64,000 bases of DNA, from the NCBI RefSeq assembly GCF_958450345.1, contig NC_088783.1, positions 10,667,701 through 10,731,700 on the forward strand, in the 5' to 3' direction. Position 1 is the first letter of the stretch. Each line of letters starts with the position of its first letter. The translations under genes and the position numbers were made by a program. This DNA comes from Calliphora vicina. Lineage: Eukaryota > Arthropoda > Insecta > Diptera > Calliphoridae. This document shows positions 1 to 13,200 of this stretch, in pieces. The notes beneath the pieces are model-generated. The model was not told the origin of the DNA. It did no database searches and worked only from the letters and a program-made list of their open reading frames with translations.

Positions 1-2230
1 TTTTAATTATATTTTATTACAAATTATTACTGCAATTTTCGTTTTTTTTACTAACTACTAACATTACTTTAACATAGATTTGTAAAATTTAATTATGCAT
101 TTATGCCTGACAACCATTACAAATTACACAATTTAATAATTTTTGTCATTTGTTTTCTAATTTTCAAAAACAAATTGTAAATTGTAAACAATTTGATTTC
201 AATTTTATTATTGTGTGCTGTTGTAAATTTACTGTACACAAAATTCTGGGCAGCAAGCAATTGTTGGAAATTTACAACGGCCAACCAAAAAAAACAAAAA
301 AAAAACTAGACAGACAAATGACTTTGTGAGAAATAACGTGACATTACAATCAATATTCAATTTGCCAGAACAGAAAACAACTGATTCTAATTAAACGCGT
401 AAAATGACGCAAATTTACTGTGGCTCTGTATGTAATTGTATTTGGGTGAGTTTGTGTGGGTGTCAGTGTATATAAATCTGCATGGAAATGGTAAAACATG
501 ATAAATACAAATACACTACAACAAACACACATTTACTATGTACATTAAACACACTACTAAACTAAACATGACTTGCGACAGTAGCAGCAGCAACATTTGT
601 AAATGAGAACACAACAAAAAATAGCTAGCAGTTGCAACTAAATTCAGTGCATGAGTTAGTAGAAATATAAAATGTATGGATAAGGTATATGTTTGAATAT
701 AGTAGAAGAGGTAGAAAGAGAGTACTGTTTCCAAGGCAGTTTGAGCTTGGTGGTTTTTTTGTTTTTAGCTGTCAATTAGCGCCTGTGTCATGTGGGATTA
801 TAATGACATGGCGGGTACATATGTATGTGTATGTATCACAGTTTGTTTTATACTCTCACACACACTCAGGTACATGCATGTGAAAAATGACAACAAAATA
901 ATAGAAATAAAAAATACAAAATACTGTTCATACATGTATAAATGCAAAACTGACTAAATGAGTATGTATGAGTAAATGAAAAGAGTTACACAATTTCCAT
1001 ATAAAATTTAAAAAATTTAGATTGAATTTTTTAGCCTGTTTTTTTTACCAGATTTAAATAAATGTATAAGAATTTTTCTTGTATGGCCGGTGATGAAAGG
1101 TTTCATAGATAATGCATAAAATCCCAAATTGTACTATTGGGCAATTCTATATCATCGTGCGTGTCATTTGTACGCCTATAGAGTGGAATAGATTTTGCAA
1201 AAATAAGAGTATCTGAAAAACAATTTGGTCTTTATATTCCATACAGAGGGTACTATATTTTAAAATAATAACAAGTTCTTTTGAAATATTGTTGTCCAAA
1301 ATATTGAGCGAAATAAGGGTATGTCCCACATGACACAAAACGGAACTCATTTTGAGTTACATGTAGAAATATGCGAATATATTCGAATCATGAGAGGCGT
1401 TATGTTTTCTTTTAATTTCTTACACTAAACGAAATATTTTTCCTTCACAATGAGTCATATTTAAATAAAAACAATATTTGGATGATTTTATAATAAATAA
1501 AATTTAATATCGTACGTGACATACCGTACGTGACAGATTTTTCTCTTATAGTAACACAATATATTCTGTAAATATATGTATACAAAAATAAAAATAAATA
1601 ATGGAAGTTATACATTCGGTTTCAATAAACAATTTGATAATAGCAAATAAACAATCAGAGTCAAATTCATTTCATACTACCAGCTAATTAGTAGCCTAGT
1701 TTTCGCCGCAATTTAAGCATAAAACATACCTAAAACATTAAAAAATTAAATATAATCAGTTTAAAGTATTATTTTTCTCTTTAAAATGTTGTAATATGAT
1801 CTAAATACTTTCACATTGTAACATTTTATTATTTTCTTCTATTCAAATCATCTTGAAAAAAAGTTTCAAGCGTTTCTGTTTTTTCAGTCGTGGTAGCGAT
1901 TCTATTCAAACTATTTTCTAAACTAAATTTCAAAATATTAACCCTAACCACAAAAGCCTTAAATCCGATTTCAAGTTCATAAAGTTGACTATTATTTTAG
2001 ATTTCGTACCATAAAATTTCAAATATAATTTAAAAAGTAGTTTTAGTATTTTAAAATAATATTTTCATTTATTTGAATGTATGAGTTGGAAAAAGTTTTG
2101 AATGCTTTTTTAAAATATTTCTTATGTTACGAAAAAAAAACAAAAGTTCTATTTTAAAATAGAGTCGACTTTAACAAAAATTAGCTTTGAAATTTCTTTT
2201 ATAGTTAGGCTGATTATTTTCAATTCTAAT
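1..2230. other. AT-rich non-coding DNA
   Basis: I see no gene. The reading frames here are short (at most 72 codons), overlap on both strands and carry low-complexity composition. The only small structure is a short direct repeat CGTACGTGACA near 1510-1533. Nothing suggests an exon, promoter or RNA gene. Confidence 0.6.
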
Positions 2231-2239
2231 AAACAACAA

Positions 2240-3860
2240 GTAAGAGAGCTATATTCTTATATACCATTCTCCAAATTATACTTTAAAAGTTTTTTAAATT
2301 ATTTTTTCCAAATTTTTTTAAAAATTTGTCAAAATTGTTTTATAACTTGTTTTAATTTATTAGTAGTAAAAATAATAAGTGACAAAAACTTTTTGTTTGG
2401 TGAAAAAATTTGGTTCACAAATATTTTTCCCGATTTTGACCCATTGTAGTTCCAACTTACTATGGCCTCATACACGTCGCACAGTGGCTCATTATCGTTT
2501 TTCATCGGCCAAAACTCTGTAACTTTTGAACCGATAGAGATATTTCAGAAATTTGGACAGATAACTTCTTTAATTTTTCTCCAGTTTTAATTTCATTAAA
2601 ATCGGTTCAGCAATTGTTGAGCAATTTAAGGTTAAAGTTGAACATTTAATATTTTATAGCATTTAGTATGAATATGCGGATTTTTTTATTTTTTGCATCA
2701 GCTTTACTTCTAAAAAAGTTGTAAGTAGATAAAAACAAGTAAGGAAGTATGTTCGGCCAAGCTCAACCATATAATACCCTACACTATAATTTATTTTCGT
2801 GAATGATTTTTGGAAGAGGGCATTATATGGGAGCTATGACTAATTATGAACCGATCGCCATGAAATTAGGTGACATTAATACTGTTTATATAAAATTTAT
2901 TTAGACCAAAATTTGTGTAGATACCTATATAAATTAAGCATTTACGATCAATAAAGTATAATTTTGGGAGAATATTTGTATGGGTGCTAGGTGAAATAAT
3001 GGACATATTTCAGTCACTTTCAATAGGCTTTGTCTTCGGACCAAAAAAATGTATGTACCAAATTTTATCGGAATATCTTCAAATTGCGACTTGACCTTTG
3101 CACCAGTCATATGTACAGGTAAAATAAAAATAGATAAAAATTTGGGAGTAATTTCATTCAATGAAAACAGTGTTCGACAAACAGGTCAAAACAGGTCAAC
3201 AAGTATATATGGGATTAAAGAGGACACTTTGGCCTTTCTCCTGGTAGTAAAAATTGTTTGACCCTAAGCATTTTATTCCACTGAAATTAAAATTTTACTA
3301 AATTATAGTACCTGAGAAAATAGTTAATAACACAGCAGGTATAAACGGTACAGTAACAAATCTTAGAGACTATTATCCTACCAACATAACAAAAAAAATC
3401 ATCCAATTATCGATAATAGTTTGCGAGTAATGATAATTTACTTCTGATTATGACAAAAATCAAATTTTTTATAAAATTATATAAAATATTTGACTTTAAC
3501 AGCATGCCATGCACACAATTGACAATATTTTTATCTAATTTGTGGCTACCTTAGTTTCAATGTGTTTACTATTGAATGGCATTAAAATTTTTGAAATCGG
3601 AGTTAACAAAATGTTGGACTTTTGGCCGATTAAAATGAGATATGAGCCACCGTGAGTCGTTGCAAATGACTTTGAAATATCTATCATTAGATATACGTAT
3701 TAATCCAGATATAGATAACAAATATGTCAAAACTCTAGGTTGTCCTGGTTTTTTTCCTTATATCTCAGCCATTTGTGGCTTTTCTCGATTTTTAATAGCA
3801 ACCTAACCGGGTCTACAGCGGATATACTGATGTTTGAAACATGTACGTAAGTCATTTCGG
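2240..3860 (-). repeat. DINE-like composite repeat with inverted arms
   Basis: The outer parts match, in reverse orientation, a second copy at about 44500-45960. Shared blocks include a 'lattice' of TATATCTGGATTA and TTGTCCTG near 3700-3770, and GACCCATTGTAGT/GGCCATAGTA near 2440-2470. Inside, two arms face each other: 2477-2515 begins CACAGTGGCTCAT and 3614-3656 ends ATGAGCCACCGTGA when read on the plus strand, both next to a CGGCCAAAA block. A separate DINE-like copy sits between the arms. By analogy with DINE-1/INE-1 repeats of flies this is a degenerate non-autonomous Helitron-related element. The family name is inferred from remembered core motifs. Confidence 0.5.
2735..3150 (+). mobile_element. 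DINE-1-like element, 3'-truncated copy
   Basis: It opens with AACAAGTAAGGAAGTATG, then a small hairpin and ATAATACCCTACACTA, the same opening as the fuller copy at 19806-20400. It continues in parallel with that copy (GGGAGCTATGACTAATTATG, TTTCAATAGGCTTTGTC, a GCGACTTGACC block) and loses similarity after about 3140, so the 3' end is missing. The two reading frames over it (2934-3161 and 3049-3261) are chance: the same element elsewhere does not conserve them. It sits between the inverted arms of the surrounding composite repeat. Confidence 0.65.
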
Positions 3861-4545
3861 GGCTAGTGAAAAAACCTTAAAAATTTCAGGAACAAATAAA
3901 ATCTTATGATTTTGTTTCGCTGACATGTAATCAGTAAGATTTCATACTAGTTATCACAATAACCACCACTTAGTTTACATTGAAATCGACCTATCATGGC
4001 TATGGTCTACTTACTGTGCATAAAATACTATACAAATGAACAAGTAAGTAAATTGAATTACTACAGTGTATGTCTCTGTATGCAACGATGTGGCATTCAC
4101 CGGCAACAAAAGACCATTTGTTTCCAATTTACCATCATGTTATTGTTGTTGACGAGAGCTGAGGGTGGTGGTGGCTTCAGTCTTTTTTTCCAATATTATT
4201 TTATTTTCTCTCTTTTTTGGGTTATTTTCTCATATTGTTATTTGTGAAAACATTTTTAATTACATTTTGCAATGTTTTTTCTCTCTGTTCATTTTTGTTT
4301 TCATTTTTTTTTTCTAAATATATTGCGAACAATATGCAAGCACGAACTAAAAATTAACATCTATTTTAGTTTTTATAAATGACCTGACCTTAGCGTAGTA
4401 AATATGGATTAGTTTTGTATTCAGAAATGGAAATGTTACTTTTTGCATGTAATTATGGATGGCAAAATTATGTGAAATTGTAAGGGATGCGCTATAGTTG
4501 GTAGTGGTAGAAAAAGTAAATGGTGAAAAACACTATTAGTGAAGA
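3861..4545. other. AT-rich non-coding DNA
   Basis: No gene seen. The 83-codon frame at 3996-4247 is a T-rich run with a hydrophobic low-complexity tail and no recognisable domain. Confidence 0.5.
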
Positions 4546-5363
4546 AATGAAAATAGTGTTCAGTGTATATTCTAGACTACAGTTCTGACTTTACACTACA
4601 GTTTACAGTCCTTACTAAAGTCCTAATTAAAATTCATTCTATAGATCTGACTAAAGTCTATTATTTTTATAGTCCTGAATAAATTGTGGTCCATAGATCT
4701 GATTATAGTTCAGTGTATAATTCTGACTAAAGTTCAGTCTATAAACCTGACTATTGTTCAGTCTGTAGTTCTGACTATATTTTAGTACTGAATATTTCAG
4801 TAAACCGCAGAATACTGAGTCTTCTTCAGTCTATATTCTTGATAATAATCTAGTCATAACTAGTCGTGGCTATATCCATAGTCCAGATTCTTTTAAACTC
4901 TTGACTTTTGTTTAGTTTACAGTCTTGAATAATAATAACTAATAATGAATAAATGGAAATAATGTTCAGTGGAAATTCTAGACTACAGTTCTGACTTTAC
5001 ACTATAGTTTACAGTCCTTATTAAAGTCCTGATTAGAATTCATTCTATAGATCTTACTAAAGTTTATTATTTTTATAGTTCTGAATAAATTGTGGTCCAT
5101 AGATCTGATTATAGTTCAGTGTATAATTCTGACTAAAGTTCAGTCTATAAACCGGACTATAGTTCAGTCTGTAGTTCTGACTATATTTCAGTGCTGAATA
5201 TTTCAGTAGACCGCAGAATACTGAGTCTTCTGCGGTCTATATTCTTGATAATAATCTAGTCATAACTAGTCGTGGCTATATCCATAGTCCAGACTATAGT
5301 CTAGATTCTTTTAAACTCTTGACTTTCGTTTAGTTAACAGTCTTGAATAAAAATGACTAGTGA
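4546..5363 (+). repeat. Tandem duplication, 406-base unit, satellite-related
   Basis: Two consecutive copies (about 4546-4951 and 4952-5363) match closely through landmarks such as TTCTAGACTACAGTTCTGAC (4570 and 4976), TGTGGTCCATAGATCTGATT and CATAACTAGTCGTGGCTATA, offset by 406 bases. Inside each copy, degenerate 20-25-base units alternate TCTGACTATAGTTCAGTCTATA-type words. These words resemble the perfect 24-base satellite that begins at 7743, so this looks like an older, diverged relative. No coding content. Confidence 0.85.
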
Positions 5364-6689
5364 AAAGGGTAGTAGTTTTAACTCATATTATAACGCATCA
5401 AGCAGTCAGTGTTTATTCGCAAATTTTAATTATATTTTTGTTCTGTATACAAACACATAACACTATAATATACAGTAGACAATAATTAAACGTTAAACAA
5501 GGTAGTCAATAGCAATAAAATCTATATGATAATTATATTCATAATTCGTTCATTGTAAATGCGATTGCATTTAATCTAATCGAAAAATTAATTACATGAA
5601 CAAAATTAAGGTCAAACCACACAATTTGTATACAAATTTAATACAGTTTTTTTTCGCAAATGTTAATTTCAAAATACAACCAACCTTAGCCACTCTAGTA
5701 ACCATTGAATCTATAGTCACTGTGAGTTAATGTCAACGAAACCTTGACAGGAGGAGAAGAGTAAAGTAAACCAGTCTGTGCCGAATCTAAAACATCCGTA
5801 AGCAAAAATTTTTCGATGAAAAAATAGATTTGCTTAGCATGATTTTAAGTTAGTTTAGGATTTGGAAAGTTGATTTGAAAAGACAGACGGACATAGCCTT
5901 ATCGAATTCGCTATTTATAAGAATCCATAATATGTATGTAAATTAAATTTTTAAGGGGTTCTTAAATGAAAACTGTATACATTACAAATGGAATGACAAA
6001 CTTATTTTACTCATTGTAAAGGGTTTACAAATCACAATAAATGGCTGTCAATGTTGAAACTATGATATCCATATATTGTATTTGACCACTAGTACAAATG
6101 TGGATACATTTTAAGCTTTATTTTCCTGTAACTTAATTGACAAATAATTGAATATTGACAACTACTGTCATTTGGAAATTGTAGCAAACTATGTACATCA
6201 AAGTTAATAAATAATAAATAAGATTTTGCTTAAAAAAAACATAATTTAATTTTAAACCAAATCCCTAGAGTAAAAGTACTGCATAATTAGTAGGAAATGA
6301 ATTTTGACAAACCTTTAAAATTTTATAAAATTAGTCTTCTAGTAGTATGATTTGAAACTTACCTAAAAAGAGATAAAAAGATAAACCATATTATTAAAAA
6401 TTTATTTAGCTAAATTATTTTAGACATAATGGGGTTTTTAAAGTTTCATTGTACAATATATAAGTAATATAATTAATGTTCGTAATTATTTCTATAGTAT
6501 TAAACTTTTACCAGATGTTTTTTTTAATGTTGTAATAAAATTTAATAAGGCTTAAAATTATAAACTTGTATTACGCTTAACAAATATTTAGCAGAGACAT
6601 GTGCGAAATAAGTTAAATACATTGTTGGGTTTAATTTTTTTTATTAAATTTGTGGATATTTAGATCTAATATAATACAGACTTAGCTTT
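5364..6689. other. AT-rich non-coding DNA with a DINE-1 core scrap
   Basis: No gene is visible. Around 5878-5940 the minus strand reads like the DINE-1/INE-1 core: a GGATTCTTATAAATAGCG stretch followed by GGCTATGTCCGTCTGTC. That core is widespread in flies. Only about 60 bases of the core are present here. Confidence 0.5.
5878..5940 (-). repeat. DINE-1/INE-1-like core fragment
   Basis: Read on the minus strand it has the order 'GGATTCTTATAAATAGCG, TCGATAAGG, CTATGTCCGTCTGTC', the layout of the conserved core of fly DINE-1/INE-1 elements. A similar core occurs near 44505-44580. The flanks show no other element parts, so this is a remnant. Confidence 0.5.
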
Positions 6690-7640
6690 CTTCAACTCAA
6701 GTCGTTGGTTCTGACTCAGACACATAAAGAAAATTTATAAACAAATTTTAGTATGAAAAAGTGCAATATTTTTGAAGAACGCAGTTTTAAAGTGGCATAT
6801 TTTTGAAACTAATTGAGATATTGACTTAAAATTTTTTTGTAAGACCAAAATTTAACTTATCTAAACAAACAAAATATAGCTCTGAATAAATGTGGATCAA
6901 GTTGTTCCTAATATTTGCAATCCTATTTAAATTTTGATATAAATTTTAGTTTTAGAAACTCAACGAATATGTAATAAAATCTTTATTTATTAACGAAACT
7001 CAATGAAATTTTCAACGTTTTTTAAATTTGCCATTCTAAATAACAAGGTGTAAAAAACTTGTCAAAGGGTCAAAGAAAATCCCGCAATTTCTAAAAATTA
7101 GAGCGAAAATCCCAAAAATGGTATTTTTTACAATTTTTCCTATAAGCTCCACATTTCCTTCGGAGCTGGGAAAATACTTTGGCGATAAATAGGGAACACA
7201 TCAAGGTTTCCAAAGCTGCTTTTTGTTTTTTGATCCCAGCTTTTGGATTTTAGAACATGTGGCACAAATTTGAATTTTTGATAAAAAATAGGTCAAATTC
7301 CGAAGGGCGTTGGGGCGACATATTTAAAAAATTTGACATTTTTTTTATACCAAAATGTTCTCCGTAAAGATACCTTACAGAAATACATAAAATTGTTATG
7401 TATTCTTAAATAATTTTTTTTTAATAAAAAAAGAGTTAAGTCACCTTTTCGCCCAAAAAACAGCAAAAATCTACTATTTTTTTAATATTTAAATTGAAAA
7501 TCGTTTATTTTTGGATCCATAATAGATATTGACCTTAAATATTTTGTATATTATTGCTAATTGAGTTGTCTAACTAACAAAAAAATTCGAGTCCATGCGG
7601 TCCAAAATTACGCCCTATATTTTTAAAATAGCGGGCCAAG
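6690..7640 (-). repeat. 0.9 kb interspersed repeat, family R1 copy A
   Basis: This region is the reverse complement of 32380-33205 over most of its length. Shared landmarks are GACTCAGACACAT (6713), ACGAAACTCAATGAAATTTT (6994), the block around TAGAGCGAAAATCCCAAAAA (7100), TCCCAGCTTTTGGATTTTAG (7235) and TTATTTTTGGATCCATAATA (7504). It carries no open frame. A distantly similar pair (22140-22900, 36300-36960) shares the same 'bad-end' words such as GGAATTGCGGGATTCC. I do not recognise the family; it may be the non-coding part of a DNA transposon or simply a long non-autonomous repeat. Confidence 0.75.
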
Positions 7641-7742
7641 GTATGGCCAAATTTTAAAATAATAACTCGAAAATTAGAAGAGATATATAGCACACACAAG
7701 CAGCCGAGCGCTTTTCAAAAATGTTAAATGTTGAAATCGGAA

Positions 7743-8828
7743 TCAGTCCTGACTATAGTCTAGTTTATAGTCCTGACTATAGTCCTAGTCTATAGTCCTA
7801 AAGTCACATCTATAGTCCTGACTATAGTCTAGTCTATAGTCAGGACTATAGTCTAGTCTATAGTCCTGACTATAGTCTAGTCTATAGTCCTGACTATAGT
7901 CTAGTCTATAGTCCTGACTATAGTCTAGTCTATAGTCCTGACTATAGTCTAGTCTATAGTCCTGACTATAGTCTAGTCTATAGTCCTGACTATAGTCTAG
8001 TCTATAGTCCTGACTATAGTCTAGCCTATAGTCCTGACTATAGTCTAGTCTATAGTCCTGACTATAGTCTAGTCTATATTCCTGACTATAGTCTAGTCTA
8101 TAGTCCTGACTATAGTCTAGTCTATAGTCCTGACTATAGTCTAGTCTATAGTCCTGACTATAGTCTAGTCTATAGTCCTGACTATAGTCTAGTCTATAGT
8201 CCTGACTATAGTCTAGTCTAGTCTATAGTCCTGACTATAGTCTAGTCTATAGTCCTGACTATGGTCTAGTCTATAGTCCTGACTATAGTCTAGTCTAGTC
8301 TATAGTCCTGACTATAGTCTAGTCTATAGTCCTGACTATAGTCTAGTCTATAGTCCTGACTATAGTCTAGTCTATAGTCCTGACTATAGTCTAGTCTATA
8401 GTCCTGACTATAGTCTAGTCTATAGTCCTGAATATGGTCTAGTCTATAGTCCTGACTATAGTCTAGTCTATAGTCCTGACTATAGTCTAGTCTATAGTCC
8501 TGACTATGGTCTAGTCTATAGTCCTGACTATAGTCTAGTCTAGTCTATAGTCCTGACTATAGTCTAGTCTATAGTCCTGACTATGGTCTAGTCTATAGTC
8601 CTGACTATAGTCTAGTCTAGTCTATAGTCCTGACTATAGTCTAGTCTATAGTCCTGACTATAGTCTAGTCTATAGTCCTGACTATAGTCTAGTCTATAGT
8701 CCTGAATATGGTCTAGTCTATAGTCCTGACTATAGTCTAGTCTATAGTCCTGACTATGGTCTAGTCTATAGTCCTGACTATAGTCTAGTCTATAGTCCTG
8801 ACTATAGTCTAGTCTATAGTCCTAAAGT
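7743..8828 (+). repeat. 24-base satellite array, about 44 monomers
   Basis: The monomer is an 18-base near-palindrome CTATAGTCCTGACTATAG plus the linker TCTAGT. Arms CTATAGTC and GACTATAG can pair around a CT dinucleotide, so every monomer can form a hairpin or a cruciform. Most copies are identical. Variants include 29-base monomers with an extra TAGTC (near 8217, 8291, 8543, 8617) and TATGG or GAATATGG substitutions (8261, 8431, 8506, 8583, 8705, 8756), whose spacing suggests local block duplications. A piece near 7840 reads GTCAGGAC, the inverted sense. Both ends carry the same CCTAAAGTCAC word (7797 and 8821). Confidence 0.97.
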
Positions 8829-9329
8829 CACTACATAAATAATGCAAATAGAAAAATCTTTAAAGTATCATAATATTAATAGGCAAGTGGATTTCTTTAG
8901 ACCCCTTTTACGCTCACATTATACATTCAATTTAGGAATGAAATATACCATTTTAAAGGGATTTATTCACAGAAGTGCAGAATATATATTTTATTGAAAT
9001 CGGTTCAGTTTTTTAGGATTTAGAAGCGTTTTAAGATGTTACTAACACATATGCAAAAACGTGTACATGTGAACCTTAAGCTAAAAAGTAAACAAAGCAA
9101 TACGTGTTGTTGTTGTAAATAAATAAGAGAAACAATTAAACAGTATTGATTTCGCTCTGTTTTAAGTGAGAGTTATAGAAAACAATGAAGAAGAAGATTT
9201 TATTATGTAATTTAAAGTCGCTTGAAAGAAATATTTTGAAGGTTTTTTTTATTTTCTCAATATGTAATTGTGAGTAAATAGTTATTTTATAATATCTGCA
9301 GAACTATAATTGCGAAGGGCTTTAAACTT

Positions 9330-10270
9330 TATACGAATCAATTTATTATCACTGCATGAAGTTTAACCAAAAATGAGATGGATCGGAACAGGTGGCGAGT
9401 CACCTCCCATACAAAGTAAATAGTTATTTTTAAATATTTAGTGAACTATAATTTCAAGATTTTTCAAACTTTGTCTATATGGCTCTTTTATCATTTTGCA
9501 TAGTTTCGCTGAAAATTTTCGGGATTGGAATAGTGGGCGTGGCAGACCCTTTACAAAGTAAATATTTAATTTCGAATATCTGGAGAACTATTACAATTAT
9601 AAAAGTGTTTAAGCTTTTTACGATTTAATTTGTTATTACTGTGCGGAGTTAGCTGAAAATAGGCGAAATTAGATTAGAGGACGTAGCACCTCCCATACAA
9701 AGTAAATATTAATTTCGAATGTCTGGGGAACCAAAATGGGAGGGTCGGAAAAGGATGTGAGTCACCTTCCATACAAAGTTATAATTACACGATTCTTCAA
9801 ACTTTGTCCGCATAGCTCTATTACCATTTTACAGAGATTGGCTGAAAGTGGTCGGGATTGCATTAGTGGTGGCACCTCTCATTCAAAGTAAATAATTAAT
9901 TTCGAATATCTGGAGAACTATAATTCTAAAAGTATATAAAATGTATATCAATCAATTTATTACCATATTAAAAACGAATTTATTCTTGATCATTTTACAA
10001 AGTTTAGCTAAACATGATCGGCTTAGTTGGAATGACGCCTCCCATATAAAGTAAAGTTAAAGTGAATATGAGTTATTTTTTTACATAAAATACATAAAAA
10101 TGGGTGGGATCAGAACAGTGAAGTAGTGTCTCCCAAATTAGTTTATGTTTGAATATCAAATAAACAGTAATTGAGAGATTCTCAATATTTTGCATGTGTT
10201 ATTATCATACCATTGTACATAGTTTAATTTTACTAGGATAGGGGTAGCGAAGTGCACCGGGATATACTAG
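9330..10270 (+). mobile_element. Helitron-related element with internal repeats
   Basis: A block containing 'CATACAAAGTAAAT' and 'AATTTCGAATATCTGGAGAA' recurs near 9409, 9552, 9695, 9768, 9880 and 10050 with spacings of about 143, 143, 73, 112 and 170 bases. The element closes with GGGTAGCGAAGTGCACCGGG (10242-10261) followed by ATATACTAG and a T. A GC-rich stretch about ten bases before CTAG|T is the expected Helitron-type 3' end, and internal repeats are typical of DINE/HINE relatives. The 5' boundary is a guess. No transposase (Rep/helicase) is present, so it would be non-autonomous. Confidence 0.55.
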
Positions 10271-13200
10271 TTTTTATTAAAAATGTTATTTTTAGACTTA
10301 TAACAGTATAACAGTATAACCGCAAATCTGCATTTTGTGCATATAGTATGATTTGTATATGTATAAATATATTCCTATTTATACTATCAAAATTGTATGT
10401 TTTTATATGAGTTCATTTGTATGCTCTTGAGGGTATGTGCATTTATGTCTCTATACATGTGACAGTTAATATGGTTTGGTCAGCTGTCAGTTTGAATTAT
10501 GAAATTCAAACTGCAGTTAGTGTTCATACATAGGAGTGCAAAATATTTCATACCCATTCTATGTATATTTTAGTATGTTTTTCCATTTTTAAGTATTTTT
10601 TGAATAACATGAAAATTGAATAAAAACTAAGAGAATATAAGTACATAGGAAAAATGTTCACTCTTTCCCTTTTTACTCTCTAATTCTAACCATTTCTCTA
10701 CACTTGCTAAACACTGGCCATAAAACAAAATCTGCTAACTAATGGACACCTCTTAAATACAATGTCCACCAATGTTGGTGTATAAATCAAAAGCATACCC
10801 AAAAAAATTGTCAAAAAAAAAGAAAATATTTTTATTTCTGATACAGAGAGTTTAGTATAGTGTGCATTTCGTTTTTGTTCTACTGTATTTGGCTGTTGTC
10901 ATTCCACGCACTAATTGATTTATGCACCAATGCAATTAGAGGCGCTTTCTATTGCTCGTACTTCTTGATAAATGGTTGAGAGGTCTTTGTGCGTGTTTGT
11001 GATTTTTATTACTTAGATTCGCACATATATACCTTTGAGTTTTTATATAAAAATTTGAGTTGAGTTTGTAATATGATTTAATAGGGAATGCAGCACCTTT
11101 GATTAAAGATTTTCTCTAAAGAAAAAAAAAAAAAAAAATAGGACACTAACTAAAGAGGGCTAAAGGCAGTTAGAAGAGAGGGCAATAATCTAAAAAGTAA
11201 TTGATACAATTAGTATGTATGAGTTTATCGCGAAAAAATGTACAAACAATAAAAAAGAGGTCAACAATTTTACTTATTATATTCAAATAGTGTGTGGTTA
11301 ATCGTCATATAAAAATTTGCAAACATTGAGGTGGAAAACGTGGTCAAAGTTATGAGTATAAGTTTATATGCGAAAAGATCTATTCATGATAAAAAATACA
11401 TCAAATCTACATATGTGTGGAAAACAACACACCAGGATAAGCAACGTCCTTTACTTAAAATCTCGTTACTAAAAGATATGTTTGAATCAATTAATGTATT
11501 TTTTGTGATAAATAAATGCGGCAGGCAATTTCATGAAGATCGTTAAACAAACTTAGTTTTAAATGTATAGAAAAATAATAATTTTGTGTGGTTTTCCACA
11601 CAAGGATGAGATGAAGCTTAAATATTAGTATAAGAAAATGTGCAAGAAATATCAAATAAAGTTGTAAAAAAAATACTTTCAGGGGTAAATTGGGACAGAA
11701 CTTCCCTTTTTCACATTTAGAATCCAAGATTTGTCTTAAATAAGAACACTTTTTTAATTTTTCAAAATCAGTCTTATTTTGTCCTACAAGCCAACTGGAA
11801 AAATTGATAAAAGCAAAATAAAGTAACTTAAATTGTTGTTATAAATCAAATGGTTGGCTGCAGATAGAAACAGTATAGAACGAAAAACTAATAAAAAATA
11901 TTTACTCACATACATTTAGGATTTCTAACCTTTCATGTTATTACCAGTCATTTTTCAGTTTGTTACACATTTTGCACTAGATTCAGTTTTTTTGTCGCAT
12001 ACCTGCAGCCCTTTTTTTGTTGTTGTTATAAACGGTAATAAATGTTAATCAAATCATTTAACGGTGGGATATAAAACTAAGACTAACTGAAAGTCTATAA
12101 AGGAGAGCAAAGAGTTTAGAGAAAAAAGCTAGGCTAGAAAATAAATGTAGAAATGGCAATTGCTCATACTCAGCCAAACATAAATATATTTCAATTCCTT
12201 TTTATTGTTTTTTAAGAAAATATGGCAAAACAAGCAGGGTTGTTGCTGCCGGCAGCTGGTATGCTGATGATGTATTTCGGAGACAACCTAGTGTGAAATT
12301 ATTTATGTAGTTTTTTTTTTGTTTGTCCTTTATATTTCTTCTTTTTGTTTTGCTGCTGTTATTGTCGTTTTGTTTTGTTCCTGGGGTAATCGTTGCTATA
12401 AATCATAAAATGGAATTTAGTAAATTAATATTAAATTGTATTTTTTGTTTGTTTGTTTGTTTGTTTGTTTGTCTTTTCTTTTTATGGCATTTAAATGAAA
12501 ATTTACGATTTAGTCTTTGGCACGACATTAGAAAAAGTATTTAGTGTGCTGATTCGTTTGCAGCTTTTTAATGTCCATTCATGTCTATGTGTAGGTGTTT
12601 CTATTGTAATTTTGAAGTTTTTTTTTCGAAATATAAATTTAATGATTCTCATAAATTAGCATGGCTTTACACAATTTTGGTGTTAATAAAAAAAAAACAA
12701 GAAAATCACACACTATTTCTATAAAAAGTCATTAAGATTTACAACATGGTAGGTGTTAAAAGGAAATTACAGGCTTTATATTTCAATTGTTGAATGTTTT
12801 ATTGCACTACACACATAATTAGATTTAAGTTTATTTAATAGCATGTTGGAAGTTAATTCCTAAGTAAAATCAACATTTTTATATATAAATATATTGAAAT
12901 AATGCATTTCTCCACACACTTACTATTATAATAAATAGCTGCCTAAAAGTATGCAATACTTCATGATTGTTTGTATTAGAGTCAACAAATAGTGTAGAAA
13001 ATTACCTAAGGGGAAGGTAACTGAAACAGATTTTCTGATTTCATGAGCAAATATCGGTTGTAGTTCTAAAATTTGTTATGTTTTTGAATACATTGAATGC
13101 CAAGTAAGAAAGTCAAGTACATCTAAAACAATTGACACAAATATTCCGCCGGGTTAAAATTAAGAATATATTGTTAATTTGCTCCTGCCTCAGCCACTCT

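Noticed and set aside
7743..8828. CRISPR-like array
   Set aside because: Monomers are contiguous without unique spacers, in a eukaryotic context; it is a satellite.
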